64,000 nt of DNA. Source: Hedera helix (lineage: Eukaryota > Streptophyta > Magnoliopsida > Apiales > Araliaceae). The position numbers and the translations under genes were made by a program. A model generated the notes under the pieces. The model made no database searches and was not told the origin of the DNA. It was given only the letters and a program-made list of their open reading frames with translations. The stretch is from the NCBI GenBank assembly GCA_947179155.2, contig OX359285.1, positions 10,956,010 to 11,020,009 of the forward strand, read 5' to 3'. Shown here one piece after another: positions 23,371 through 35,806 of this stretch (the stretch's first letter is position 1; each line of letters begins with the position of its first letter).

Positions 23371-23521
23371 AATTAGGAAATCCTAAACCTAATTAAGAAA
23401 TCCTAATCATAAATTATAAACCCTAATTCTAATTAGGAAACCCTAATCCTAATTATTGAATCCTAAATTTAATTGCAAACCCTAATGGCCAAACCTTAAG
23501 GGTTAAACCCTAAACCCTAAA
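23371..23521 (+). repeat. Degenerate CCTAA/telobox-rich block in the B LTR
   Basis: Units of about 20 bp of the form AATTAGGAAACCCTAATCC repeat imperfectly. AAACCCTAA (plant telobox) occurs near 23418, 23438, 23477 and twice in the final TAAACCCTAAACCCTAA. Units are too diverged and mixed with AATTAGG to be a telomere tract. Confidence 0.75.
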
Positions 23522-24746
23522 GATACTTGTGAAATGATAAAAACACCCTCACAATCTCAGCCACAAGTAATCAAGCAAGCAAAATAGGATTTGGCTTCTT
23601 TAAAGCAAATTTGGTGACTAAGCATGCCACTTGATTTTTGGAAAGCAGTGACTCACCTTGTAATGATTCAAGTACATGAATCAGTTGAAATTAAGCCCCC
23701 TAGCCTCTGCAAACCGACCATAGCTACATCATTGCAAGATCAAAGCTTAGCAAGCAAGTAAATGGCTTAAAGACCATAAAACCTTAACCATAGCCCTCCT
23801 ATAAATAGCAAACACTCCCATTGATGAAACCCACGAATCCTAGACCTTAAATCAGTTAAATATTGCTCCCCATAAGTTCCATAGCATGCTTGGATCATAA
23901 TCAAAGAAAGGAAATAGGAATTTTGCTTCAAAGAGGTCAAACCCTAATTCATTTGTAGATCCTTACGTCTTTGTTAAATTTTATATTATAATATTTATAA
24001 ATGACTGATATTATATGTATTTGTGATCTGGGTTGTTTAATTTATGTTTCATAACACTTAGATATATAAAATGATAGATTTTAGCTTACTGTCCAAAACT
24101 GCCCAGAAATGTCGTCTGACAAGCCATTTTGTCAGAGATTTTGATCGACCTAATGTATCCGTTTAGTGTGTTTTAAAGTCTGTAGTTGTATTATGCCATG
24201 AGGTTAAGAGATATAGACCTTAATCCCCTCAATCGGATCACGGGTTCATAAGATATAAGGCCTAAAAAGTGCCTATTCGATCACACCTCACTACCGGATA
24301 TTTTCTGGGTAACCCAGGAAATGAAGAATAGTCTGACAAGGCTAGTTGTCAGATAGTTTAATCTTACCCTGTTAGTTTCCTGTTATGTTTTAAGAGTTAT
24401 ACTTATACCTTACCATATAGGGTATATAAAGAAACAAATAACACGCCCATATAATCACTGTGCTGGAAGAAATTAATGATCAAATAGCGTTGATCGACCA
24501 TGACCGACTAAAATCTGGGTTGCCCAGAAACCCAAAAACTGCCTAACTACCTAGTTTGACCGAGAATCATCTTCCAACTGTGATGTTGTTAAGATGTAAT
24601 CTTGGCATATAAATGTACCCTTACATGTGTACTAGATCGAGATACCCTTAGTCTTCCAAAACAGTACCTGACCAGTGAGTTAAAACCGGTCAAAGCAGGC
24701 TTTAGGACCATGACCGGCTGTTCTGGGCAACCTATGAACATTCATA

Positions 24747-24777
24747 CCTATAGCGACAGACTAGCTGTCGCTATAGG
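24747..24777 (+). repeat. Perfect 13-bp inverted repeat with TAGCGAC
   Basis: CCTATAGCGACAG and its exact reverse complement are separated by five bases (ACTAG). The 5' LTR keeps 10 of the 13 pairs at 7845-7869. Other TAGCGAC/GTCGCTA copies follow to about 25110. Confidence 0.9.
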
Positions 24778-26938
24778 CCTTTAGCGACGATCTCCTTCCC
24801 TCAGCCAAGAACAGCTATTGCGACGGCTTTAGCGACAGCAAGGACCATTGCTATATCCCAATGATAGTTTGTTTTTAAGTAATTAAAATTAAATACCTTT
24901 AGCAACGGACTTAGTGACATATTTTTATAAATTCTTTATAATCACATATAGCCACGAGTTGCATCCGTAGCTATATCAATAAATCATAAATTTAATAAAC
25001 TTAAATAATAAAATTAATTAAAATACTTTTAGCGACGAATATAATATTAATTAACTAAAAATCAATCTAGGGTGCTTCTAAATTGACTTTTAGCGATGGA
25101 CAAGCTTTGTAAAATTAAAATATAAGTCTTTAATAATATAATTAGCGTCGGGTAAATTATATAAACACTATATAACATCAAATACAACAATTAAATCGAC
25201 GAATCGACACCGAATAATAAACCTAATTAATTAATTTAATTAGTTACCCATTGTTAAATGTTCTAACAAATATTATTGTTATATAATATATATATTTAGG
25301 CGATAATACACATCTAGATAGTGCATACACCAATCCAGGCAAGTTTTCTTGAACTTATTTTATTGTGCAAGTCTTTCTTCAATACTCGTACTTATTGTGC
25401 AAGTTTCTAAATCCTATCTCATTTCATTGAGCAAGTTTTCTAAACTCAAACTCGAATTATATTTCAAATATATGCTAAGTGGTTTAATTATTGTAAATAA
25501 TTCCTCATCTATAATTATTTTTGACATTCGCACATAGTGCATTTGCATTCTTTAGCAAGTTTACTATCTTAAACTCATTTCATTGAACAATTTTATTGTC
25601 TTTTGCACACCGTGCAATAGTATATTTTTAACTGTCAAAATTCATTTGACTTATGAAATTCTTAAATTGTGTGAAATAATTATTGTGATAGTTCTTTTTG
25701 ATCTTGTTTATTTTTAAGCAAGTATTTTATTCTTTGTACATTTATGTACAAACTTATTATTCAGTTTTTGAATTCATTAAATTATATTTTTCTTGTTATC
25801 TATTATTGGGAAGATATTGCTTATTGTTCAAGCATAACTTAAAGTGTTGAGCTATTCTTTGCGTAAAATTTGACTTGATGAAATATCAATGGAAATCAAT
25901 ATTGTTTGGTACAAATATATACTGAAACTTTACCTCTTTTTATAAGAGTGGTTACCAGTCAGTAGTGAACTGACTGTGGTTTAGGCAGTCATTGTACTAG
26001 CCTCAGTGTGTCTAGAGCACTGGTAGGATGATATGCATACTCCTAGGTTATAAATAGGCTGATCCCTTATTAAATAACCGAATCAATGATTCCTAAGTCT
26101 ACATGACCTCTTGGAATGATTATTAAGTTCGGTTGAACAGATCAACCTATGGTTTCTAAGTCTTTCTGACTGGCAGAAACCATAATATGTATGGTTTGAC
26201 AGACAAACCTCAGTATATATAAAAGGAATTTTTTTGAACTAAAGGTTCTTTAGAAATTGTAACATAGTGTGAGTATTTTATTCATTTTGTTAAAATTTGT
26301 TGAGCATTTGTAGCTCATCCTTGCAAATATTATTTCATTTGTAGTATTAAAAGATAATCCAGATCATTCGATTATGAAGTACGATGGAAAGAGACACTGT
26401 TACATTAGGTTTATTTTGTTTAGTTGTATTATTTAAAGTCTTTTAAAACGTTGATGTAATAACAATACGCTGTTTGAAAATCTATGTAACCGAAATCAAA
26501 GTTATGAAATGTATTATCATCTTTTGATACATCTATTGCGTTGTACTTATATTTTTTAGATTGTTAGAATGTTGTGTTGATTTAGTACAGTATCTATATG
26601 AACTATACATCTGAATGAGGGTGTTAAATGATTTAAGGAGTTCTGTAAGAACAGAGAGTTGCTCCTCTATTCCAAGAACAAACTTATCATCTAATACTGT
26701 GAATTTCAGATAGATAGAAATTATTGATATCAAAGAGATATTCATGAGACATGAATTTATACATCCAAGTGAGGGTATCCAAACACAGTAATTGTTCTGA
26801 CGAGAACTACTATCTGTTATGGGGTACTGTGAACCTGGGATTGATAGAAGTTATATATTATGGAATATTTATAGTTGATTAGTCAGCATGAGCACCATAA
26901 TCTGCTACAGGAGGTGTAGAGATTTTTGGGGCGTCACA

Positions 26939-28310
26939 AAGTATCAACGAAAAATGAATACTTCGAGTCAACTCTCGACTCTGTGTTCCTAACGACCCTG
27001 AATTAAAGCATAAAATCATGATAGAGGCACACAACACGCCGTTTACAACCCACCCAGGAGGTACCAAAATGTATCGTGACCTTTGACATACATTTTGGTG
27101 GAACAATATGAAGAAGGAGATTGTAGAGTTTATCTCAAGGTGCCTAATTTGTCAACGTGTCAAGACAGAATATCAAGTGCCTAAAAGTCCACTGCAACCA
27201 CTTGAGGTTCCCGAATGGAAGTGGGAACGCATCAATATGGATTTCGTGACGGGTCTTTCCAAAGTTTCTCAAGACTTAGATGTAATTTAGGTCATCGTAG
27301 ATAGATATACCAAGTCCATTCATTTCTTGTCCATACGAGAAAACTTTTCACTTGAGCGTCTTGTCGGTATGTATATAAATGATATTATAAGATTGCATGG
27401 CATGCCAGTGTGCATAGTTTCTGATCGAGATCCTAGATGCACTTCATGATTTTGGATTAGCCTACAAAAATCTATGGGAACCAAATTACAATTCTGTTCT
27501 GCATACCATCCTCAAATGGACGGGCAATCGAAAAGGACAATTCAAACTCTCAAAGATCTTTTGAGACTTTGCATATTAGACTTCAAGGGAAGTTGGGATA
27601 AATACTTGTCATTGGTTAAATTCTCCTACAACAACAGTTACCAAGCAAGTATAGGCATAGCTCCATTCGAAACATTGTATAGGTTGAATTATCGCTCTCT
27701 AGTATGCTGGAATGAGGTAGGAGAAGCAAAATTATTGGGACCTAAGTTGGTACGCATGATAACAGAAAAGAACCAAATGATTTGACAACGAATACAGACC
27801 GCACGAGAACGACAAAAGAGTTATGTTAATCTTCTTTGAAGGGATGAAAATTTCAATATCGGAGATCATGTATTTTTACTTGTTTCCCCATAGAAATGAA
27901 TGACGAGATTCAGAAAGAGAGGAAAATTCAACCATTGATTTATTGGCGCATTTGAAATCCTCGATTGAGTAAGAACTGTGGCTTATAGACTAGCTCTACC
28001 ACCAAGCATGTCTTGTATCCATAACGTTTTTCATATATCTATATTATATAAATATGTGAAGGACCCAAACCACATCGTTGAGTTAGAGTCGGATGTTATA
28101 GAAGATGATTTAACATACGTGGAGGTGCCTGTCAAAATCTTAGATAAGAAGGAGTAGATCCCACGCTCAAAAGTTATAACTCAAGTCAATGTTTTATGTA
28201 GGAATTAAGATACTGGGAAAATGACATGAGAGCTAGAATCTGAAATAAAATCTAAATATCCTCACCTCTTTAAAATGTCAGGTACGTCAATTTTAAGGAT
28301 GAAATTTCAT
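26939..28310 (+). pseudogene. Integrase and chromodomain half of A1 pol
   Basis: It is colinear with 61508-62879 of A2. The zinc-binding region (CLICQRVKTEYQ) is at 27108-27190, the first catalytic Asp in INMDFVTGLSK at about 27230-27260, and the second region SDRDPR near 27421. YHPQMDGQSKRT near 27505 has Lys at the position of the catalytic Glu. C-terminal and chromodomain parts (LDKKE, WELESE-like) run to about 28270. Stops are frequent and one short stretch is frame-shifted. It is the continuation of the gag-pol that breaks off at 3800, separated by Gypsy B and its passengers. Confidence 0.9.
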
Positions 28311-28322
28311 AAGGAGGGGAGG
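28311..28322 (+). other. Polypurine tract of A1
   Basis: AAGGAGGGGAGG lies immediately before the LTR start TTGTAAGACCCC, in the same place as in A2. Confidence 0.88.
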
Positions 28323-28323
28323 T

Positions 28324-30615
28324 TGTAAGACCCCAAATTTTATGAGATATAAAATTTAATTTTTCTTCATATATATTTTTTCTTAAAACAGTAAATGGTT
28401 AAATTGACAAAAGTAAGAGTTAATGATGTTATGTGCATATTTTATTATGTCGAACAATATTAATTTTATCGGAGAATATTTGAGTCGTACGATGTCGCCA
28501 AAATAACCAATCATTAGTGGACCTCACAACGGAATATTATCGGATATAAAAAATGATAGAAGTAACATTTTTAAATAAAAATAGTCAACAGTACTATCAC
28601 TTTTAACTGTTAAAATACCGGTGATAAAAGAATAGTAGCATACGGTATTTTATGGTATTTTACTTTACCACAAGGTATTCTACAATAGCACACGATATTA
28701 CATAATAGCACACAGTATTGTACAATGTATCATATTATTGATCTGATAACATGGTTATTGTACGGTATTCATTAATAATTGTTGAGACACAGTATTTTGT
28801 ATTATTGATTCAATAATTGTCATTACACTATATTTTATATCATTGAGCCAATAATTGTTATTGCACTATATTTAAAAATTATTGAAGCAAATAATTATCA
28901 TAGTAGTAAATATACAATAAATTATACTATTAAATTAATAATTATTAGTAACGTGTTTCTTATTTTTATCGTTGAATTATTACTATTATTGTTGTAACAT
29001 TACCTTAATTATTAAATGAATAGTAAAGAAACATGTGTCGTTGCCCATGTTAAAAATTCAGACTGGTGTGCAGCACGCCAACTACTCATCTACCACACAC
29101 AGTGCACTCCTTTCTCCTATAAATAGGTTGCTCAGCTGAATAGAAAAATCACACTTAAAATATAAAAATTTTCTACAAGTATTTTGTGAGTATTTCTCTA
29201 AGAATAGTAAGGTTGTCTTGAGTGTTAGTAAACCAAAAGGAGTGCAGAAAATTTTCAACTAAGTATTTTATTTAAAGAGTAGTAATTACATAAATACCTA
29301 TTTCACATGGTATTCACAAATCTTCCTTGAAAAGACTATTTGAGAAGATTTATTTTGAAAATTTTTCTTTGGAAGAGTTATTTGAAATATTATTTCAAAA
29401 ATTATTTTTCAAATTGTTATACTTTATTACACTACAAAAAAATTATTTTATATAAATACTTTTGATAGTTCATAATATACGACTTATCATGTACCATAAA
29501 ATTTATATGTGGTAATTACTAATTATATTATAAATATATAGGTTGATCCACTACATTTAAAGCAATCTCTTTTTACGTGTTAAGGTAAGGGATACCATTT
29601 TTTTTTATCTTCTATCATTCAAACTTACTACGGTAAGGGATATCATTTTCTTTTATATTTTTGAACTTACTATGACAAGTATTGTTTGGGAAAACTTCTG
29701 AAATGATTATAATTTTCTTAATAGTTTGCGCTTCATTTAATATCATTTCAATTGAACTTCAATCGTTCTTTTGAAGTATGGATCTTGAATTATCATTCTT
29801 GAATTTGAGTCCACATCTTGTTAACAATTTGGACATTATTTGAATCTGCAAAAAGTAAAATTGTAAACTTTCGATATCTATTATTTATCCTATTATTCTC
29901 TTTCTTCTGTTCATCATTTATATCACTACTATTTGTTCTAATCATCATAATCATGTTATTATGAATATATGTGGTCTGGGGCACAGATGATAGGATAAAA
30001 GCGATATAATTGTTATATGTCTTTTAGGGTACGTGGTGAATGTTCTCTTTGGCTTAAAGCGAAGAAGAACTGTTGTTTGACATAGTCATAGCCAGTGGTG
30101 TTTCAGATGATAAAAGTTGATGATGTTTTTTTAGAAAAGAGAAGCGAGTGGACATTATAGTCTATATAATTTTTCATAATGATTGTTATTACTCTGCAGT
30201 TGTTGATCTAAACGTTGTTCAAGAATTTAACTGCAGTTGTTGATTTAAAACTTATTGCTTATTATATTCTATCAAGAACTCAATTGTTGAAGGCTAATGA
30301 TAATTTGTTCATCATTATTTTGGTCATGTTATTCTTTACTGGGTTATTTGAGCTCATCATTTCCTTTTTTTTCTATTATTTTTCAACAGGAGATGAGATA
30401 GTAGCTGGGTCTTGTCGGGGGATGGAGGGAAGGTCCAAGTTATAGCTGTATTAGTCTTTATAAGTTGTAAAATAGTGTGACAATAATAATGAAGACTTAG
30501 TTGTGTGTTATTTAAATAATGTATTGTGGTACGTCATACGTTATATTGTAATAGTTGTTGTGTATTTTGACGACTCAAGTTTGGGCTGTGTGGGCCCGGA
30601 TCTGGGGTCGTCACA
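28324..30615 (+). repeat. 3' LTR of A1
   Basis: It runs from TGTAAGACCCC to GTCACA, 2,292 bp. The final 1.3 kb matches 1-1366. It is shorter than the A2 LTR because it lacks the 106-bp and 145-bp tandem repeats found there. The flank TTTAT (30616-30620) equals the uninterrupted sequence of element C at 40440-40444, so TTTAT is the expected target duplication; the left copy is outside the window. Confidence 0.93.
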
Positions 30616-31381
30616 TTTATTGCCAAGCATGCATGATGCATGAACTATGTGTTATGTGATAACTGTTAGACTTACTGAGTGGTCGTACATATTCTTGCAA
30701 ATAATAATTTTATAGATAATGAAGAAATCCCAACAGATATTAGATTAATAGAAAGAAGGATGGTAGAATGACGTTAAAAACACATTCAATGTAAATGATT
30801 TTGATATTTGAACTTAGTGTTGTTATGTTAGTAAAGCGTTTGACTATGACAAATAATTTGTAAATGTTACAAATACTGATTGGGATAAATCAATAAGATG
30901 TGTAAAAAGAATGTTGAAAGTTTTAATTGATTAAGTTATCAATTAAATTATTGAAAAATGCAGTTAGATGGTAATGGCTTGCTATATAGGATATATAGTA
31001 TGCTAAATTGGAATTCAATATGTTGTTAAAGGGAAAGCAGTTTGCTATTTTGTTAAAACAGTTTACTGTAATGATGTTATGGTTTGTCGTTTAGTTATCA
31101 CTGCTTGATGTATTGAATTGCACCTTGTTGTTTAAGTAATTTAGTCTGTTAATTTATGTATTTAGCTACTAGATTATAAAGAACTTATAGAAAGAAAGAT
31201 TAAGCATTAAATCATAATATGATAAAGAGTTAGTATAGAGCAATGTAAAGATTACGATTCTAGAATAAAAAGAGATGTTGTAAAGTTTTTTATTTAGCAA
31301 TTATATTATTGTCGGTAAGGAATGTTGTACAGTGGCGAACCAGATCTAAGGCTTAAAGGACCCGAATTTGGGGTCGTTACA
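30616..31381 (+). repeat. End of the 5' LTR of Gypsy element C
   Basis: It aligns with 40440-40845 plus 44838-45237, the end of the 3' LTR of C, and finishes GGGGTCGTTACA. It preserves the empty site (AATAT at 31017-31021) of the solo LTR that interrupts the other copy. The part upstream of 30616 is displaced to the left of A1, outside the window. Confidence 0.88.
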
Positions 31382-31382
31382 T

Positions 31383-31394
31383 TGGTATAAGAGC
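31383..31394 (+). other. Degenerate primer-binding site of element C
   Basis: TGGTATAAGAGC matches the initiator tRNA-Met complement at 11 of 12 bases and starts two bases after the LTR end. Confidence 0.8.
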
Positions 31395-32246
31395 TGATAG
31401 GTTAAAAATATTAGGTAAGAGTACTTTAGGCTATAACCGTAGTAGAAAATAAGAAAAATGGTAAAACAATAAACTAAAGTAGAGTTTAAGTAATAAAAAA
31501 TGAATTCAGAACAGTCATATGAAATTACATATAGAGAATTATCCAAATGTGAATTTAAGGAGATATAGGAAAAATAAAAAGGGTCATGTTAACCTAATTC
31601 AAAGAAATGATAGAAGATATCTTATAATAAGATTTTATGTAACAGAAATAAAATGCTATTAAGGTCATGAAAGAATCTAGAAAGATGAACTCGTAACGAG
31701 TTATATGTGTTAAAATATGGATTAAGAAAATTCATATTAAGTTACAAAAAAGTTAGAGGTTTGTTGATTTTCAATTGATAACTCATGTTAGTGGTTGAGT
31801 TAAACATTCCTTTGTATGGGCAAACGATTGTGCTTGGTTTTACAACCACTTAGCTTCCTATAATAATAATCATTGAAATCTTGTGTCGCGCTATTCGTTA
31901 TATATATGATGGGAAGGTGATTTTTTTCTCATGTGTATATATGATAGTTAGAGAATGTTAAGCTTAGGTACGCATTCTTAAAACTCATATTTATGGTAAA
32001 TTCATGACTCATAATCGTGTAGTAATGTTTTTGATCCCCTCAGCATATGGACAGTCCTTGATTTGTTCTTGGACTACATAATGCTAGGACAAGTTTCTAA
32101 ACTCATATTCTTGTGGTAAGTTCTTGAACTCATAACATGTGATAAGTTTGATAAACAATGGGGGTATAGATTTGAGAAATATCATATATAGAGATTTAAG
32201 AGTTCTCATTGATTAGAGAACATTAATAGGTTTGAGGATTAATAGA
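31395..32246 (+). other. Non-coding interior of element C, left part
   Basis: About 850 bp of AT-rich sequence between the PBS and the first solo LTR. I see no gag or pol motif in any frame, only short chance ORFs. Together with the right part it gives an interior of under 2 kb, like a large non-autonomous LTR element. Confidence 0.5.
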
Positions 32247-33704
32247 GTTATTGTAGCGACCCCGAAATTCGACCCACTTTATTACCTTAAATTTCATATT
32301 TATTAAACATTATTTCCTTAACGTCCGAATTTTGGTTCGTTAAAAATCTTTAATTACCTTATTTAAACCCTTAATTGATTTTAAAATCAACAATTACCAA
32401 ATATTTCGGTATATATTTTTCTTTTTCTCAGTTCAATTATTGTATTAAATATTTTATCATTCAAAAACTTCATTTCTTCATCCTAGTCCCTAGATCGTAA
32501 CCTTCACTTTTTCTTTCTATCATAATGCTCAACATTTAAAATTTAATGTTGATTACATCGCCACAATTATTCTTTATTTCATGATTCATAATCAGACATT
32601 TAATAGCCTATATTGTATTCATTATATTGAACTATCACAGTTCATACATTAATTTTATTCATCATTTAAACATAGATATATAATCGTCTCTATCATAATA
32701 ATCATCTTGAACAATTATAGTTCATAATATAACTCTATTCGCCCTGTCTGGATTCCATTTATACATGCATATATCACGTCAATACAAACTTTTGTACATG
32801 CATATATCACGTCAATACAAACTTTACAAATGTATCCATATTGAATCATAATATAAACATATAATGATAACGTTCACAACCTTTTAGGAAAATCCGTCTT
32901 TACATAATCTGATATTCTTGAAATTCATTTCTTAACCTGCAAAAGTTTATTTTAAGCAAGTAATGAGCACAACGGCTCAGCAAGTTCAACAGTTTACGCG
33001 TCACGTAGCACATACCTTAACATGCTCGGTGTGTGTCATACATCATGTGTTTGTGCTTCTACTATAGCAATATATCTCACATCATTGCACAAATTACACA
33101 TATTTGTCATATTATCCACATATCACATAACACATAATTTATATGCATTTAAACAAATAATAACATATCATAACAGACAACATTTAACATTAAAGAACTG
33201 AAGAACTTGTCTGTCGTCCAATTATTTAAATTGATAACTCAAACCCTTTACTCGATCAACCTATGATCATAAAATAATCAAATAATAATTATTTATCTCT
33301 TTATGATATTAATTTACTTAATTAATATCATCTATTATATAATTAACCCTACCTGTCGATTTATTTTAGGGTACCGGGTCAATTATTAACTAGTATGGTT
33401 AATTATTTTTATCTCATTCCTTAATATATTTATTTAACTTAATATCAAACATCTTCAATACAGACAACCCAGCTCATCGGATAAAATTTAGCATTTTTGG
33501 TTGTCCGAATTTTCATTTATTCATTTTTTTAACTTTTAAATTTAATAGATTAATATTTAAAATATTTAAATATTAATCTCCAATATTTAATATTTTTACA
33601 AAAATATTAAATTTAATTCCCAAATATCATTTCTAAACTTTTAGTATTTTTCTATAATTTCTAAACAATTTTTAAACATTTATTTAATTAAAAATCACTT
33701 CTGA

Positions 33705-33875
33705 GGGAATTTTGGTAATTTCCGTGCCCTTAGGGACATAACCGTAATTTTTCGAAAAGTCCAGGGACATTTTCGTAATTTTTGCAATGTTAGGGACATG
33801 TTTGGTATTTTTTGGGAAGGCTAAGGGACACGGTCGGTATTAACTAAAAAGATTAGGGGCACGCTGGTAATTTCT
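33705..33875 (-). repeat. Degenerate 31-bp tandem repeat in the solo LTR
   Basis: GGGACA-type cores followed by a CGTAATTTT-like segment recur at 33705, 33733, 33764, 33793, 33825 and 33857 (spacing 28-32 bp, plus-strand reading). Confidence 0.75.
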
Positions 33876-35419
33876 AGTATTGTCGTCGGCCGCGCATGGC
33901 ACGTGGCCCCCTCTGCCGAAGCCAAACGACGTCGTTTAGCTTCTGTTTCTGGAAATTTCTTCCGTGCATAGCGCGGCACCCCCTTCTGCTTCCAAAACGA
34001 CGCCATTTCATTGGCGCATTCGGAAAAAAAGTGGCCCGCGCAATGCGCGGGCACTCCTTCCTTCTTCTTCAGCTTTTACGCAAACAGTGTACCAAATTAT
34101 CCACAAATTATCTATTTTAATCCCCAAATTCACAACATAATTATTTCAAAAATCATAAAATTCATAGATATACATCCATAAATTATTTAGAATAATTATT
34201 CTAATTATTTTCTAATTTTTCATAAAATATTTTTATCTCCATAATTGCTAAATTAATTCAACTAAATTAATTTCTTTACATTCCTTGAAGCTTTTCTATA
34301 CTTGGATGACATCAATAATCTCTCTCCTCTTGGTGGTTCATGGTGGTTTCCGGTGGAGACATGGTGGCGTTCGGGTGGGAGAGAAAGAGAAGGGAAGTGT
34401 TTTCTTTATTTCCTTTTTCTTTTTCTTGCTTTTGTTGCTTGACCTTTCCTTTTTACTGTGCTAAAACTTAACCAATTTGGAAACCAAAATGATTCCACCG
34501 ACCTTGCCACGCATGCACAACCAACTTTTCCTTCTCGAAAATTCGAAAAATCAAGCATACAATTTTAATTTAATACATTACGTATTTATTTCTTGTAATA
34601 AATATTTTATAAAATGTATATAAAATATTTATTTTACTTCACTAAAAATTATAACATGATTTATTATTAATATTAATACCTTTTTCAGGTATTTTACTTG
34701 ACAAATTTTGTACACGTATAATGACATGCATGTAATTATTTGAGGTAATTTATACCTCCAAATTTCATAAAATAATTCATATAACATATAAAAATTATTT
34801 TTCATAATTTTTCACTTCGTTACTTGAACATCATGTTATACTAAAATGTTCACGTTTCTGAAATATTATTCCTCATAAACATCATAAAAATTCCATTATA
34901 TATATACATAATTTTTAATAATTAAAATCTTTCTTTTTCCTCATTTATTTCTCATTTCCTTACTATTTACATTTCTTTCTTATATAAATTATGTAATTTA
35001 ATATTATATAATTTATATAATTACATTCTCCTTTTTAAATAATTTCTTAAATTCCTCCATACTTATTAATTAATTAAATAATCAAAAATTATACATTTAT
35101 TAACTCTTTCATTATTTTCATCCTCTTATATAAATTATATAATTAGTCTTATATAATTTATATAATTATAATTTCCTTCATACATCACTTTAATTTCCTT
35201 ATATAAATTATATAATTTATTATTATATAATTTATATAATTACATTTCTTCTCAATTAATTACTAAACTTCCTCCAAAATTCTTAATCAAACCTAAATTC
35301 AATAATTATAATTTTACTAACTTCCTCATTAACTTTTCATTCAAAATTGGATTAATTTAATTATTAAACCCTTAATTTGCATAATTAATAAAATTTATAA
35401 TTATCAATTAAACATGCAC

Positions 35420-35421
<2 letters not shown>

Positions 35422-35452
<31 letters not shown>
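35422..35452 (+). repeat. (TA)n microsatellite
   Basis: About 15 TA units inside the solo LTR. The ORF across it (Ile-Tyr repeats) is an artefact of the dinucleotide run. Confidence 0.95.
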
Positions 35453-35454
<2 letters not shown>

Positions 35455-35806
35455 AATGTATATATATACATATCAAATTTCTATATCTCACATTACCATG
35501 TATACTATTAAATCAAAATTTCTGCACTTCCACAACAATTCTTTTGTACAATTTATTGTACCTTTATATGAAATTTCTCTCATTCTTAATAAATTGTTTT
35601 TAAACAATTTATTTACTTTTCAATTATTTTAAATCAACACAATTCATTACCATCTTTGTACAGATTTAATTTACCAACTAAAACTCATCACATACCTTAA
35701 ATCACATAAAATAATAATTAATTTAAACAACCTTGATAATTTTATCAATTAAATTCTCATTTAATATTATTAAGAAAATCCTGAAAATTCGGATCCTCAC
35801 AGTTAT

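Larger units (their letters stand above)
7703..26938 (+). mobile_element. Gypsy element B, internally deleted, split by a nested SIRE-type element
   Basis: This is a composite element. The 5' LTR survives as 7703-7995 plus 19070-20593. The PBS is at 20597, a 2.6-kb decayed interior follows, the PPT is at 23189-23202, and the 3' LTR is 23207-26938. The first roughly 1.4 kb of the 5' LTR is absent; the Copia LTR at 5802-7702 abuts the breakpoint. The interior keeps only gag fragments and the integrase ends; protease and RT are gone. Sequence right of 26938 is Gypsy A1 integrase, so B inserted into A1. LTR divergence is about 5-6% by hand count over 370 bp. Confidence 0.85.
23207..26938 (+). repeat. 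3' LTR of Gypsy B
   Basis: This 3,732-bp LTR runs from TGTAACAATCC to GTCACA. Its part from 24608 aligns with the two 5' LTR fragments. It contains a telobox-like block (23371-23521), a TATA-like CTATAAATAG near 23810, the TAGCGAC motif cluster (24747-25110), and then the AT-rich end shared with 19290-20593. Right of 26938 the sequence is A1 integrase. Confidence 0.92.
32252..35801 (-). repeat. Solo LTR, minus strand, in element C
   Basis: This 3,550-bp sequence is flanked by a perfect 5-bp duplication GTTAT (32247-32251, 35802-35806). It has TG/CA ends and no PBS, coding region or PPT inside. Read on the minus strand it starts TGTGAGGATCCGAATTTTC and ends ATTTCGGGGTCGCTACA, a typical plant Gypsy LTR form. 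It contains a degenerate 31-bp repeat and a GC-rich ACGT-containing patch (33880-34060). ORFs at 33821-34120 are chance products of that patch. Confidence 0.9.

Noticed and set aside
23500..23521. Possible interstitial telomere repeat
   Set aside because: Only two perfect CCCTAAA units are present; the rest is a degenerate AATTAGG/CCTAA repeat within an LTR.
33821..34120. Overlapping ORFs on both strands in a GC-rich patch
   Set aside because: They lie inside a solo LTR with a target duplication; no domain is recognised. The patch looks regulatory rather than coding.
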